Shown one piece after another: positions 45,428 through 54,568 of a DNA stretch of 64,000 nucleotides. Origin of the DNA: Hyphomicrobium denitrificans 1NES1. Lineage in GTDB: Bacteria > Pseudomonadota > Alphaproteobacteria > Rhizobiales > Hyphomicrobiaceae. Under the pieces are notes generated by a model. The model made no database searches and was not told the DNA's origin. It saw nothing but the letters and a program-made list of their open reading frames with translations. The stretch lies in NCBI RefSeq assembly GCF_000230975.2, contig NC_021172.1, positions 2,542,001 to 2,606,000 of the forward strand, in the 5' to 3' direction. Numbering within the stretch: the stretch's first letter is position 1; every line of letters begins with the position of its first letter. The position numbers were made by a program, and so were the translations under genes.

Positions 45428-46627
45428 TTAATCCTTAGCCGGGCTTAAATTATGGCTATAAAGCCCATTTTTACGACGCGCCTCGGCATACGCCCAGTCG
45501 AGCCAGGGCAGCAGATCGAGGAGGTCCGCCTCCTCAACGGTCGGGCCGCACCATATGCGCAAACCGATCGGCATACCGCGATAGGCGCCGATATCGAGTG
45601 CCGCCTTCTCGCTTTCGAGGAGGCGAACCATTTCACGCTGCACGGCGAGTGCCTTCGCCTCGCCTAGCGCCATGACGTCGGGCTCGACGAACCGGATTGC
45701 GACGGACGTTTCCGAGCGCGTCCTCGGGTCGATGGGGAGCGCCTCGACCCAAGGCGTTCGATCGATCCAACTATAGAGAGCCTGAGCATTGGCATGCGTG
45801 CGCGCAATGGTAGCGTCGATGCCGCCGATCTCCCTCACCCAGTTGAGGGCGTCGAGATAGTCCTCAACGCACAGCATTGACGGCGTGTTGATCGTCACGC
45901 CTTCGAAGACATCATGGACGATCTCGCCCTTGTTCTTGATGCGGAACAGCCTCGGGATCGGCCACGGCGGCGTGTACGATGCCAGGCGCTCCAGGGCGCG
46001 CGGCGACATGATGGCCATGCCGTGCGCAGCTTCGGCACCAAATGCTTTCTGCCAGGAATAGGTCAGCACGTCGATCTTGTTGAGATCGATGGCTTGCCCC
46101 ATCAGGGCCGAGGTTGCGTCGCAGATCGTGAGACCCTGGCGATTGTCCGGTATCCACTTCGCGTCCGGCACGCAAACACCGGTCGTCGTACCGTTCCAGG
46201 TGAAAATGACATCGCGTGAGAAATCGACTTTGGAAAGATCCGGCAAGTGGCCGGGCTCGGCATCCATCGTGCGCGCATCGGGAAGCTTCAACTCTTCCGC
46301 GACATCGCGCAGCCAGACGCGTCCGAAGACATCCCAGGCAAGCACGTCGACGCCACGCGCCCCAAGCAAGTTCCACATCGCAAGCTCGACGGCGCCGGTG
46401 TCGGAGCCCGGGAGAAGCGCGACCTTGTAGCCCTCCGGCACGCGCAGGACTTCGTGCGTCAGCGTGATGGCGAGCTTCAAACGCTCGCGGCCCTCGGCAG
46501 AGCGATGCGAACGTCCCGTCAGTGCATTGCTCAGCGCGTCCGGGCGCCATCCCGGGCGCTTGGCGCAAGGGCCGGAGGAAAAGAACGGCCGATTGGGCTT
46601 GTTTTTCGGTTTTTCTGGTGCGGACAT
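45428..46627 (-). CDS. serC: Phosphoserine aminotransferase
   Basis: A 399-residue class V PLP enzyme of serine synthesis, converting 3-phosphohydroxypyruvate to phosphoserine. The PLP lysine lies in YSWQKAFGAEAAHG; PLPGSDTGAVELAMW and FTWNGTTTGVCVPD are family blocks. ATG 46627 is 19 bases from a hairpin in the leader. serA, often the next gene, is not found in this window. Confidence 0.95.
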   Translation of the reverse strand: MSAPEKPKNKPNRPFFSSGPCAKRPGWRPDALSNALTGRSHRSAEGRERLKLAITLTHEVLRVPEGYKVALLPGSDTGAVELAMWNLLGARGVDVLAWDVFGRVWLRDVAEELKLPDARTMDAEPGHLPDLSKVDFSRDVIFTWNGTTTGVCVPDAKWIPDNRQGLTICDATSALMGQAIDLNKIDVLTYSWQKAFGAEAAHGMAIMSPRALERLASYTPPWPIPRLFRIKNKGEIVHDVFEGVTINTPSMLCVEDYLDALNWVREIGGIDATIARTHANAQALYSWIDRTPWVEALPIDPRTRSETSVAIRFVEPDVMALGEAKALAVQREMVRLLESEKAALDIGAYRGMPIGLRIWCGPTVEEADLLDLLPWLDWAYAEARRKNGLYSHNLSPAKD

Positions 46628-46639
46628 TTCATTCCCGTT

Positions 46640-46710
46640 GCTGTACCCGTCGTCGCGACGGGCCGCGCCTCTTAGCACGAGATGGTCTGAGCAAAAAATC
46701 GGCTGTAGCG
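46640..46710 (-). promoter_or_regulatory. serC leader, candidate alphaproteobacterial serC RNA motif
   Basis: A perfect 7-bp hairpin (CCCGTCG/CGACGGG at 46646-46662) lies 18 bases upstream of the serC start, followed upstream by a U-rich stretch on the minus strand. A conserved serC leader motif is known in Alphaproteobacteria, and location and strand fit. I cannot score the covariance model here. Confidence 0.45.
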
Positions 46711-46808
46711 ACGCGGGTTTTTTCGTTTTTTGGCCTCTGGAGGACTTTGCGGGTCCAAAACTCGTCCGTACAGGACGCATTCGTCGCGGTTCTGGGTTAG
46801 GGCCAACG

Positions 46809-46836
46809 AAAAAGGCGGCCGGAAACGACCGCCCTT
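46809..46836 (-). terminator. Rho-independent terminator of the 46867 outer-membrane gene
   Basis: On the minus strand GGCGGTCG and CGGCCGCC form an 8-bp stem (one mismatch) around GTTTC-like loop, followed by TTTTT. It lies 30 bp after the outer-membrane protein stop. Confidence 0.78.
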
Positions 46837-46866
46837 TTGGGTACCGAAACACAAGGTGCGCAGCTT

Positions 46867-47742
46867 TCAGTCGAATCTGATGCGGATGCCGGAACGGAAC
46901 TGCTGCAGAATGGAATCTTTGTAGACGATACGGTTTTCGTTGGCGATGCTTGGTGCCGAAACTGCGATCGCACCACCCTCCCAAAGCATCTGCCAGCCAT
47001 TATCCCAGACGATCTGGTCAGTGATATTGTAGGCAATGCCGGCCTGCACGGCCGCGGCAAAGTCGAAGCGCTCATTCGTCGATGAACTTGCGGTCAGAGT
47101 TTGCGAAGTCGGCAGACCAGGACCGCTCACGCATGTTTGTGCCGGGAAATCCGCCGTTGCGCTGCAGGTTGCCGTTTCTGAAGAGTTTCGGCTTAATTTG
47201 CGCCATGTAAAGCCGGCGCCTCCGCCGATGTAAGGGGTGAAGCGCGTTCCGGTGGGAATATCATAGAGCAGGTTGAACAGACCAGTTGTCCGCGACAGCT
47301 TTACTGTGTCGTAGCGCTCGACGTTATAAGTGTTTGTATCCAAAAAATTCGACCGTGTGGTTTGGTATACGAGCACGCCTTTGTCCGTCAGCCGCTCGTC
47401 GGGCGAATAGTCGAAAACGACTTCAGCGCGGAGCGAAGGCGTGATGTAGCGACCGAAGCTGCCACTGAAAATTGGCGACGCACCAATATCGCCGCTGTCC
47501 TTCACCGGCATGTTGATGTCGCTATCTTTGATGGTCGCGCTTTGTGAGACGTTGGCGCCGATTGCGAGGCCGACGTACCAGTCGGAATCGGCATCGAACG
47601 TTGGAACCGGCGCGGGTGCCGGGACGGGGACCGGAACGCCGCCGCCCATGTCCTTGACGCCACCCCAGTCGGCCGCCCAGCCTGGCGCCGCTCCCGTGAT
47701 AAGCGCGAGGCTCGCTAAAGCGAGCACTTTCGAAAACGTCAT
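46867..47742 (-). CDS. Outer-membrane beta-barrel protein (Omp25/opacity family)
   Basis: A 291-residue porin-like outer-membrane protein. A signal peptide (ending GWAAD) is followed by a short Pro/Val-rich periplasmic segment, then alternating amphipathic beta strands. The block PYIGGGAGFTWRKLSR and the C-terminal strand IRIRFD with terminal Asp preceded by Phe are typical. It resembles Rhizobiales opacity/Omp25 proteins. Cargo unknown. Confidence 0.82.
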   Translation of the reverse strand: MTFSKVLALASLALITGAAPGWAADWGGVKDMGGGVPVPVPAPAPVPTFDADSDWYVGLAIGANVSQSATIKDSDINMPVKDSGDIGASPIFSGSFGRYITPSLRAEVVFDYSPDERLTDKGVLVYQTTRSNFLDTNTYNVERYDTVKLSRTTGLFNLLYDIPTGTRFTPYIGGGAGFTWRKLSRNSSETATCSATADFPAQTCVSGPGLPTSQTLTASSSTNERFDFAAAVQAGIAYNITDQIVWDNGWQMLWEGGAIAVSAPSIANENRIVYKDSILQQFRSGIRIRFD

Positions 47743-47988
47743 AGCCGCCTTTTCCCCCGCTGCACGCGAACGCGAAATGCGCCGCTCAGGACTCTGTTCA
47801 ACGCTACGCGTGCGCTAACCGAGCCACAGGAGGGAAAGACGGCTTGCCGCGCGGCCCTGCCGGGATGCTTGCAGCAAAACGCCGTGGAACGAACCACACC
47901 GTTGGCATTACTCTCTACTTGAGAGCAGGCGCGAACTTACCCCTGCTCCCAGCCGTCTCTTCGGCGCGCGATGCGCGCCAACGCCCGA

Positions 47989-48786
47989 CTAGTTCAGGTC
48001 GTAACGAAGACCGATACGGATCTGATGCGCCGTGACGTCTTTCACCTTGACGTCGTCAACTGAATTGCCGCTCCAGTCCGCCGCTCCGGTCTTGACGTCA
48101 CCAAGATAGAGGAAGCGATATCCGACATCGAGATAGAGTGCGTTGCCGCTGCTGACGGCCACAGGCTCGTCCTTCAGGCCACCGACGTAACGCGTTTCGC
48201 CGCCGCGAAGACGCCATGCAAATCCGGCCATACCTGCCGCGGCAAAACTGTTGCTCGATCCGCCGTCAATCGTCCCACTGCAGCCGCAGTCCGGATCAAT
48301 CGTTCCGCTCGATGTTTCGTTGTGCGCGAAGCCGATACCGCCACCGATGTAGGGCATGAAGCGGCCGCCGCGATTGAGATCGTAATAGAGGTTGGCGAGC
48401 ACGACGGTGCTGCTGAAGTTGAACTTCGCGTCGCCAACGTCGGTGCCGCACTGGCAGAGCGTGGTTTCCGTCGAAGCATCGAAGAGATGGTCGACCGTGA
48501 TGTCACCGCGAAAGCCACGGCCAAAGTAACGTCCGATGCCGCCGCCGACGCTCCAAGCTCCGCCCATATCCGTGTCGTGCGCAGTGAAACCTTCGACGGT
48601 GATCCCAGGATTATTGTACCAGGCGTATCCGCCATCGGCGCGAAGATACCAACCGGAAGGTTCAGTTGCGGCGGGTGCCGCTATAGGCTCGTCCTTGAGG
48701 CCACCGAGGTCCGCAGCCGACGCACTCAGGACACTGCCGAGAACGAAGGCCGCGCCCAGAATCAGGATCTTGTGCGCGTTGAACAT
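47989..48786 (-). CDS. Outer-membrane beta-barrel protein with a duplicated GGLKDEP segment
   Basis: A 265-residue protein with a signal peptide (ends near SAAD) and an eight-strand-like beta barrel (RGGRFMPYIGGGIGFAHNET, and a C-terminal LRYDLN). The mature N-terminus reads DLGGLKDEPIAAP; the same GGLKDEPVA motif recurs near residue 202, encoded by DNA about 90 per cent identical over 28 bases (48161-48188 and 48683-48710). This suggests a partial internal duplication or a repeated plug-like motif. It is adjacent to and co-directional with the 46867 outer-membrane gene. Confidence 0.8.
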   Translation of the reverse strand: MFNAHKILILGAAFVLGSVLSASAADLGGLKDEPIAAPAATEPSGWYLRADGGYAWYNNPGITVEGFTAHDTDMGGAWSVGGGIGRYFGRGFRGDITVDHLFDASTETTLCQCGTDVGDAKFNFSSTVVLANLYYDLNRGGRFMPYIGGGIGFAHNETSSGTIDPDCGCSGTIDGGSSNSFAAAGMAGFAWRLRGGETRYVGGLKDEPVAVSSGNALYLDVGYRFLYLGDVKTGAADWSGNSVDDVKVKDVTAHQIRIGLRYDLN

Positions 48787-49059
48787 CTGTCATTTCCCTC
48801 TAGCACCGACACAACGCCTTTTGCGCGCTGCAGCGGGCACTGAAACCATTGGGACAATGCAGACGAAACGATTAAGGGACACTTAATCACCGTCGGGGAT
48901 TGGCACGCCGTGACGTGCCGGAAAAGGCTAACGAAACGCAATCTCAGCCATCGTGCAGTTCGCGGAGAGCGATTAATCGGCCAGCCGGTCCGGCCGCACA
49001 CGGATAAACGTTTCCTCGGGACGAGCCCGAGGATGACAAAACCAATTTAAGGCCGGACT

Positions 49060-50409
49060 CTAGGCTGCGGCAGCAGATTCTACGGCATCGACGATGTCGC
49101 CGACGATGGTCGACACGACCTGCTCGTCGTCGCCTTCCGCCATGACGCGAATGACGGGCTCGGTGCCCGATGGGCGAATGACGAGGCGGCCATTTTCACC
49201 AAGCTTGGCCTTTGCGCCTTCGATCGCTTTGACGACGCGCTTGTCATCGAGCGGTTTGCCGCTGCCGTATCGGACGTTGCGGAGGATTTGCGGCAGCGGA
49301 TGAAAGCGATCGCAGACTTCCGACACGGTCTTTCCGGTCGAGACGACACAGGCCAGTATTTGCAGCGCCGACACGAGGCCGTCACCGGTCGTCGTGAAGT
49401 CCGACAGCACGATGTGGCCGGACTGCTCGCCGCCGACATTGAAGCCGTGCTTGCGCATGTGCTCGGTGACATAGCGATCCCCGACCGGCGTGCGCGCCAT
49501 CGTGAGGCCAATCGATTTCAAATAGCGTTCGAGACCGAGATTGCTCATCACCGTCGCGACGATGCCGCCTGCCGTCAGCTGGCCGGAGCGAAGCCAGCTA
49601 TCGGCGATGACCGCCATCAACTGGTCGCCGTTTACGATCCGGCCCTTCTCGTCGACGATGACGACGCGATCCGCGTCGCCATCGAGTCCGATACCGATAT
49701 CGGCCCGGAATTCCTTGACTTTTTCGACCAGAAGCTCCGGCGCAGTCGAACCGCAGCTGAGATTGATGTTGAGGCCGTTCGGCTCGACGCCGATCTTGAT
49801 CACTTCGGCGCCAAGCTCCCAAAGTGCCTCCGGCGCGACCTTGTAAGCGGCGCCGTTCGCGCAATCGATGACTATGCGGAGCCCCGCGAGGCGCAGATGT
49901 TTCGGCATCGTGCGCTTGGCGAATTCGATATAGCGCTCCTGCGCGCTTTCGACTCGCGTGGCGCGGCCGATACGGTCAGCTTCGACCAGCAGGCTTTTGG
50001 TGTCGGCGTCGATCAGATCCTCAATCTGGTGCTCCGTCTCGTCGGAGAGCTTGTAGCCGTCCGCGTCGAACAGCTTGATGCCGTTGTCGTTCGACGGATT
50101 ATGCGATGCCGAGAGCATGACGCCGAGATCGGCGCGCAGCGAGCGGGTCAGCATCGCGACGGCGGGCGTCGGCATCGGCCCGAGAAGAAAGACGTCCATG
50201 CCGACCGAGGTAAAGCCCGACATCAACGCCGCTTCCAGCATATAGCCCGAGAGTCGCGTGTCCTTGCCGATGACCACGCGATGGCGATGGGTACCCGAGC
50301 GAAAGACGGTCCCGGCTGCCATGCCGACCTTCAACGCGATTTCCGACGTCATCGGATGACGGTTGGCTAAACCGCGAATACCGTCTGTCCCGAAATACCG
50401 GCGTGACAT
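49060..50409 (-). CDS. glmM: Phosphoglucosamine mutase
   Basis: A 449-residue enzyme that converts glucosamine-6-phosphate to glucosamine-1-phosphate for peptidoglycan and LPS. The active-site phosphoserine is Ser102 in LSASHNPS, and DGDADRV is the metal loop. GTDGIRG at the N-terminus and the C-terminal RPSGTEPV are intact. GGGAGA precedes ATG 50409. In many relatives it follows ftsH and folP directly; here a three-gene plus-strand patch separates them. Confidence 0.97.
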   Translation of the reverse strand: MSRRYFGTDGIRGLANRHPMTSEIALKVGMAAGTVFRSGTHRHRVVIGKDTRLSGYMLEAALMSGFTSVGMDVFLLGPMPTPAVAMLTRSLRADLGVMLSASHNPSNDNGIKLFDADGYKLSDETEHQIEDLIDADTKSLLVEADRIGRATRVESAQERYIEFAKRTMPKHLRLAGLRIVIDCANGAAYKVAPEALWELGAEVIKIGVEPNGLNINLSCGSTAPELLVEKVKEFRADIGIGLDGDADRVVIVDEKGRIVNGDQLMAVIADSWLRSGQLTAGGIVATVMSNLGLERYLKSIGLTMARTPVGDRYVTEHMRKHGFNVGGEQSGHIVLSDFTTTGDGLVSALQILACVVSTGKTVSEVCDRFHPLPQILRNVRYGSGKPLDDKRVVKAIEGAKAKLGENGRLVIRPSGTEPVIRVMAEGDDEQVVSTIVGDIVDAVESAAAA

Positions 50410-50735
50410 GTGATCTCCCGTCGTGGCCGTGCAGGAACGGCTGTTCCCAAAGTTCTGAATGCAAATATTGCGCAACACCGGTGGGGAGCGCCAGCCCATG
50501 CGCTGATTACGGGCCACACCGGCACCAGATCCCGCGATCATGCCACTTGGAAGGTTGAGCTAACGCAAATTTCCGAGCATTTTCCCCTGCGTTGTAGAGG
50601 CATAGTACGATCATGACGATTTCCGGAGCCCTTGGATAGGGCCACGGAATCGGCCCATAGGTCGGCTAACGCATTTGTGGCGTCTGCCGGCGGCGGCAAG
50701 AGGGTCAAGCCGGCATATCGAGGGGTAAAGGTTCT
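50410..50735. other. Divergent intergenic region between glmM and the ParA gene
   Basis: About 325 bp with no supported gene. It must contain the promoters of glmM and of the ParA gene. No strong operator or RNA structure was recognised. Confidence 0.4.
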
Positions 50736-51644
50736 ATGGCAGTGTTTCTGGCGGTCGCGAACCGCAAGGGCGGGGTCGGCAAGTCAACCGTTGCCGTGAT
50801 GCTGGCGCACGCGCTTGCGGTGCATGGCGGCAAGCGGGTGCTGCTCATCGACCTCGATTCGCAGTGCAACGCCTCGCTGATCCTGATGGGCGGTCAGGGC
50901 TGGAACGAGGCGCGCAAGGCCGGAAAGACAATTGCCGACTATTTCTACGACCTGTTCGACGGCATTCCAGCCAATGCCCGCGACTACGTCTCAAAGAACG
51001 CCGGCGACGTTTCAGCGGCCAACGGCAAGCCGGCGCCGATCTCGCTGGTGCCGGGATCGCTGCTCTTGGAGGACATCCAGGGCGAGCTTTACTTGAAGCA
51101 GGCGAACCAAAGCAATGTTCCAGACGTTGTCGCGAACCGCGTTCGCGGCCGCATGGAAAGCCTCATCCGGCGCTTCGAGGGCGACTACGACGTCGTGATC
51201 CTCGACTGCGCGCCGGGGTTGTCGTTCGCGGCGCTGGCGGCGCTGAAGACTGCCGACAAGGTCATCGTTCCCTTCCGTCCGGACTATGTCTCGCAACTCG
51301 CGGTCGACCGCGTGGCCATGCTGATCGAGGACACCCGCAACCTCGACGACCTGGCGGAAATTCCGATCGAGGAGCGGCGCTATGCGTGCCTTGCAAACTA
51401 CGTGCGTAATGACGACAAGGACTATATGATGATCGAGGAAATCAGCCTCGTGCATCCAGTATTGGAGACGTTCCTGCCGCAGCGTAACGGCATCGCCAAC
51501 GCCTTCGATTATGTCGGGCAGCTTCGATCGATCGATACGAAATACTCGGATGCGGCCGGTGACGTGAAGGAACTTTACCAGGAAATCGCGCGGGTCATTG
51601 ACAGCGTGGCCGCAAGCAAGAAGACCAAGGTTCCGGTTTCGTAA
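50736..51644 (+). CDS. ParA family ATPase (orphan)
   Basis: A 302-residue ParA/MinD-class ATPase. The deviant Walker A KGGVGKST is at about residues 11-18, switch I is near DLDSQCNA, and Walker B/switch II is VILDCAPGLSF. No parB or parS is adjacent, so it is not the chromosome-partitioning parAB pair. The following gene encodes a small helical protein 28 bp away and may be a cargo adaptor, as in ParA-type positioning systems. ATG 50736 is the first in frame. Confidence 0.9.
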   Translation: MAVFLAVANRKGGVGKSTVAVMLAHALAVHGGKRVLLIDLDSQCNASLILMGGQGWNEARKAGKTIADYFYDLFDGIPANARDYVSKNAGDVSAANGKPAPISLVPGSLLLEDIQGELYLKQANQSNVPDVVANRVRGRMESLIRRFEGDYDVVILDCAPGLSFAALAALKTADKVIVPFRPDYVSQLAVDRVAMLIEDTRNLDDLAEIPIEERRYACLANYVRNDDKDYMMIEEISLVHPVLETFLPQRNGIANAFDYVGQLRSIDTKYSDAAGDVKELYQEIARVIDSVAASKKTKVPVS

Positions 51645-51672
51645 AAGCTACCAATCGAAAAGCGCATCGATC

Positions 51673-52125
51673 ATGAGCAAAGGCACGCAGCTCTGGCCCG
51701 GCGATAAGATGCGCAGCTTTTTCAGCGCGCATATCCGGCGCGAGACGTCGCTTGACGATGCCGCGGCGGAGCGCCTCGCTGAGGCGCTGACAAAGGCGGT
51801 CAATCGCATGCTCGTCTGGAAAATGCCGGACGACGTTCGGCACACGGACAGGGTCGAGGCCGCGCCCGAGATCGCGGCTCGCCATGCACGCGCCGAAAAT
51901 TTCAATCCGTATCTCTTCTCGGCCATTGTCGTTCTTGCGAAACAGGGCCGCGACGGGCTGATCAAGCGTCTCCAGGAAATCAAATCGGCGGAGAACCTCA
52001 GAGCCTTCGCGGAAGCGCAACACGTTCCGGTCGATGGCAAGCTCAGACGCCTGGACGACATCCGCAAAGCCATCGTGGCGGCGGCAGAGCAGCGCCTCGC
52101 GGATCGCAAGGCCGCCGCGAGCTGA
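51673..52125 (+). CDS. Helical protein encoded next to the ParA gene, unknown function
   Basis: A 150-residue protein predicted to be mostly helical and charged (HIRRETSLDDAAAERLAEALTK and LKRLQEIKSAENLRAFAEA). Cys-free, no signal peptide, no recognised domain. Its 28-bp distance from the ParA gene and matched strand point to an operon, so a ParA partner or regulator is a reasonable guess. Confidence 0.65.
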   Translation: MSKGTQLWPGDKMRSFFSAHIRRETSLDDAAAERLAEALTKAVNRMLVWKMPDDVRHTDRVEAAPEIAARHARAENFNPYLFSAIVVLAKQGRDGLIKRLQEIKSAENLRAFAEAQHVPVDGKLRRLDDIRKAIVAAAEQRLADRKAAAS

Positions 52126-52324
52126 CCGTCGGGAACTCCACCGAGCCATGCAGCGTCGCTTTCGCTCGGGAGCGCGCTCTTCGGCTTTCGGGGCCCAGGT
52201 TTAGGCTTCGAGCCGCTCAGATCGGGTTGATCGGCCACAAGGCTTCCGGCGACTAACGGAGTTAGATATGCATAAATGCTTGGCATGAAACCGGGGACCG
52301 CGCGACAGGCCGCGGGGGGAGAAA

Positions 52325-52339
52325 GAGTGGAGACCACTC
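52325..52339 (+). promoter_or_regulatory. Hairpin covering the sulfotransferase ribosome binding site
   Basis: GAGTGG (52325-52330) and CCACTC (52334-52339) form a 6-bp stem with a 3-nt AGA loop, immediately before the GTG start. The GGAG ribosome binding site lies within it. Confidence 0.45.
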
Positions 52340-53041
52340 GTGATCATCAGCTTCAGCCGCCAGTTCATATTCCTCAAGACTCAGAAGACAGGTAGCACGA
52401 GCGTTGAGATCGCGCTCTCGGCGCTGTGCAGCCCAGACGACGTGCTGACACCGATCGCGCCGCACGAAGAGCAAATCCGCCAGCAGAACGGCCGCGCCGC
52501 ACAGAATTTCCTAATCCCGCGCGATTTCCGGCCGTGGTGGGCGAGCGCTAGCGAAATACTGGGACTAAAGCGATTGTCGTCCGGCACGAGCTATTACAAT
52601 CACATGTCGGCAACCGAGCTGCGGGCACGCATGGACCCCGCGCTTTTCGACAGCTTCAAGAAGGTGACCATTGTCCGCAATCCCTGGGACCGCGAGGTGT
52701 CGTTGTTCTACTGGCACACGCGAGCTTCGCAGGCGCCACAGGATTTCGGCAAGTTCGTCCGCCGGCGGCTGTCCAATCCGGAGCGCAAGACGTTCAAGCT
52801 TTATTCGATCGACGGACGAATCGTGGCGACGCACATCCTGCGCTACGAGACGCTAGCGAAGGATTATGACCGCTTTGTCCGCTCGCTCGGCATTGCCGAT
52901 CCTGTGCCGCTCGGCAATGCCAAGGGAGCGTTCCGGCCGAATGGCGCGCGCAACTATCGCGACATGTATGATGACGCGACACGGGAGATCGTGCGGCAGC
53001 GCTACCGGCGGGAGATTGATACCTTCGGGTATTCGTTTTAG
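52340..53041 (+). CDS. Sulfotransferase family 2-like protein
   Basis: A 233-residue cytoplasmic sulfotransferase. The PAPS-binding 5' loop is in FLKTQKTGSTSVE and the 3' region is VRNPWDREVSLFYWHT. The family transfers sulfate from PAPS to carbohydrates or other hydroxyls. GTG start at 52340. It lies 214 bp after the helical gene and is the last of the plus-strand patch between glmM and folP. Substrate unknown. Confidence 0.84.
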   Translation: MIISFSRQFIFLKTQKTGSTSVEIALSALCSPDDVLTPIAPHEEQIRQQNGRAAQNFLIPRDFRPWWASASEILGLKRLSSGTSYYNHMSATELRARMDPALFDSFKKVTIVRNPWDREVSLFYWHTRASQAPQDFGKFVRRRLSNPERKTFKLYSIDGRIVATHILRYETLAKDYDRFVRSLGIADPVPLGNAKGAFRPNGARNYRDMYDDATREIVRQRYRREIDTFGYSF

Positions 53042-53158
53042 GGCGAGCGAGGCGGCGCAGGTGCTGCGGCGGCTAGGCGCTGGCGCGGGCCTTGCGCAAC
53101 TCGGCTTTCGCCGCCCTGAGACCGCCGATCCTCTGGGCAGGGCATTCCGATTGCACGC

Positions 53159-54265
53159 TCAGGCGAGCCCCTTCTCGGTGCCCGCCGCACAGGCGCGCCA
53201 AACTTCGATCGCCTGCTTCGTTTCCTTGACGTCGTGCACGCGCAGAATCTGCACGCCTGCCGCGACGCCCGCGACCGCGCAGGCCAGGGAGCCGGGTACG
53301 CGGTCCTTCGCGTCGTCGACGTCACAGAGCTGACCGATCATCTTCTTGCGACTTGCACCCAGCAGAATGGGCACGCCCAGCCCGTGATAGAGCGGCAGGC
53401 CTGCCATGACTGCGACGTTGTGGTGAAGGTGCTTGCCGAAGCCGACGCCGGGGTCGGCGACGATCTTCGATTTTGGAATCCCGGCAGCGACGCACGCCTG
53501 CACGCGACTTTCGAGATAATCGAACACATCGAGCACGACATCATCGTACTGAGGATTGTCGTTCATCGTTTTCGGATCGCCTTGCGCGTGCATCACGATC
53601 ACGGGCAGTCCCGCTTCAGCCGCGACGGCGAGCGAATCCCGATCGTGCGTAAACGCCGAGACATCATTCAAGATGTCGGCTCCAGCAGCTGCGGCGCGGC
53701 GCATCACCTCGGCCTTGCGGGTATCTATCGAAATCACGGCGCCTGTCTTGGCGCGCAAACCTTCGATAACAGGGATGACGCGCCGCAGCTCTTCCTCAAC
53801 CGGAACGAGGTCGGACTGTGGGCGTGTGCTCTCGCCGCCGATGTCGAGAATATCGGCGCCTTCCGCCACAAGCTCCAGTCCATGGGCAATCGCTTTTTCG
53901 GCACTCATATGCTCGCCGCCGTCCGAGAAGCTGTCCGGGGTGACATTGACGATGCCCATAAGTCTCGGCCGGTCGAGCGACAGTCCGGCGATCCGCGGCC
54001 GCTGCGAGGAAAGCTCCTCGAGAATGTCGGCGGCGGCTAAAGCTTCGCGCCCCCAGTCACCGCTGAACGCATCGCCCAGTACGATCGTGCGCCGCTTCGT
54101 CTCGGGCGACGCCCGCGTCAACACATCCAATGCCGCGAACGACAGCCGTCCGCCGGCGAGTGGCAGCCCTCTCCATTCGGGAATTTCGGCCTCGTCGACC
54201 GCGCGGCGGCGCCCGGTGCGATCCCAGAAGATCGCCGTAGGCTGGAGATAGATCGAGCGCTTCAT
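53159..54265 (-). CDS. folP: Dihydropteroate synthase with a long N-terminal extension
   Basis: A 368-residue enzyme that joins pterin diphosphate and p-aminobenzoate. DHPS motifs are MGIVNVTPDSFSDGG (residues about 103-117), GGESTRP, SIDTRKAEVM, NDVSAF and the lysine region LLGASRKKMIG. The standard enzyme is about 280 residues; about 100 N-terminal residues (EIPEWRGLPLAGGRLSFAAL) are extra, of unknown role. It is upstream of the GC-rich repeat at 54341 and downstream of ftsH on the same strand. Confidence 0.95.
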   Translation of the reverse strand: MKRSIYLQPTAIFWDRTGRRRAVDEAEIPEWRGLPLAGGRLSFAALDVLTRASPETKRRTIVLGDAFSGDWGREALAAADILEELSSQRPRIAGLSLDRPRLMGIVNVTPDSFSDGGEHMSAEKAIAHGLELVAEGADILDIGGESTRPQSDLVPVEEELRRVIPVIEGLRAKTGAVISIDTRKAEVMRRAAAAGADILNDVSAFTHDRDSLAVAAEAGLPVIVMHAQGDPKTMNDNPQYDDVVLDVFDYLESRVQACVAAGIPKSKIVADPGVGFGKHLHHNVAVMAGLPLYHGLGVPILLGASRKKMIGQLCDVDDAKDRVPGSLACAVAGVAAGVQILRVHDVKETKQAIEVWRACAAGTEKGLA

Positions 54266-54340
54266 TGCTGAGGGTTTCCGTCGGTGTCGAGATTCTTACG
54301 CGGCTTAGTGAGAAAAGGAATTTGATAGTTCGCCTGGATC

Positions 54341-54381
54341 TTCACCCCACCCCTAACCCCGCCCCGTCAAGGGGAGGGGAA
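54341..54381. repeat. Intergenic GC-rich palindromic repeat (family of the thiC insertion)
   Basis: The reverse strand reads CCCCTCCCCTTGACGGGG then CGGGGTTAGGGGTGGGG, matching the unit structure of the palindromes inside thiC. It sits between folP and ftsH, the usual kind of location for such repeats. Confidence 0.7.
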
Positions 54382-54568
54382 TAAGAGCAAGGGCATCCAT
54401 TATCCGCAATCCGTACACGCTTCAGCGATCCTTCCTGGATAAGCGAGGGCAGGTGGGTGGGAGCGAGTTGGCACCGCGCTCCGATATTGGCGGCGGCAAC
54501 CGCAAACGAAAGCGGCCGCGAAGCTAACGCGGCCGCTCGATGATTGATAGCGTGTTGTGGCGAGAGAC

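Noticed and set aside
49288..50370. 360-codon plus-strand frame over glmM
   Set aside because: Antisense to glmM.
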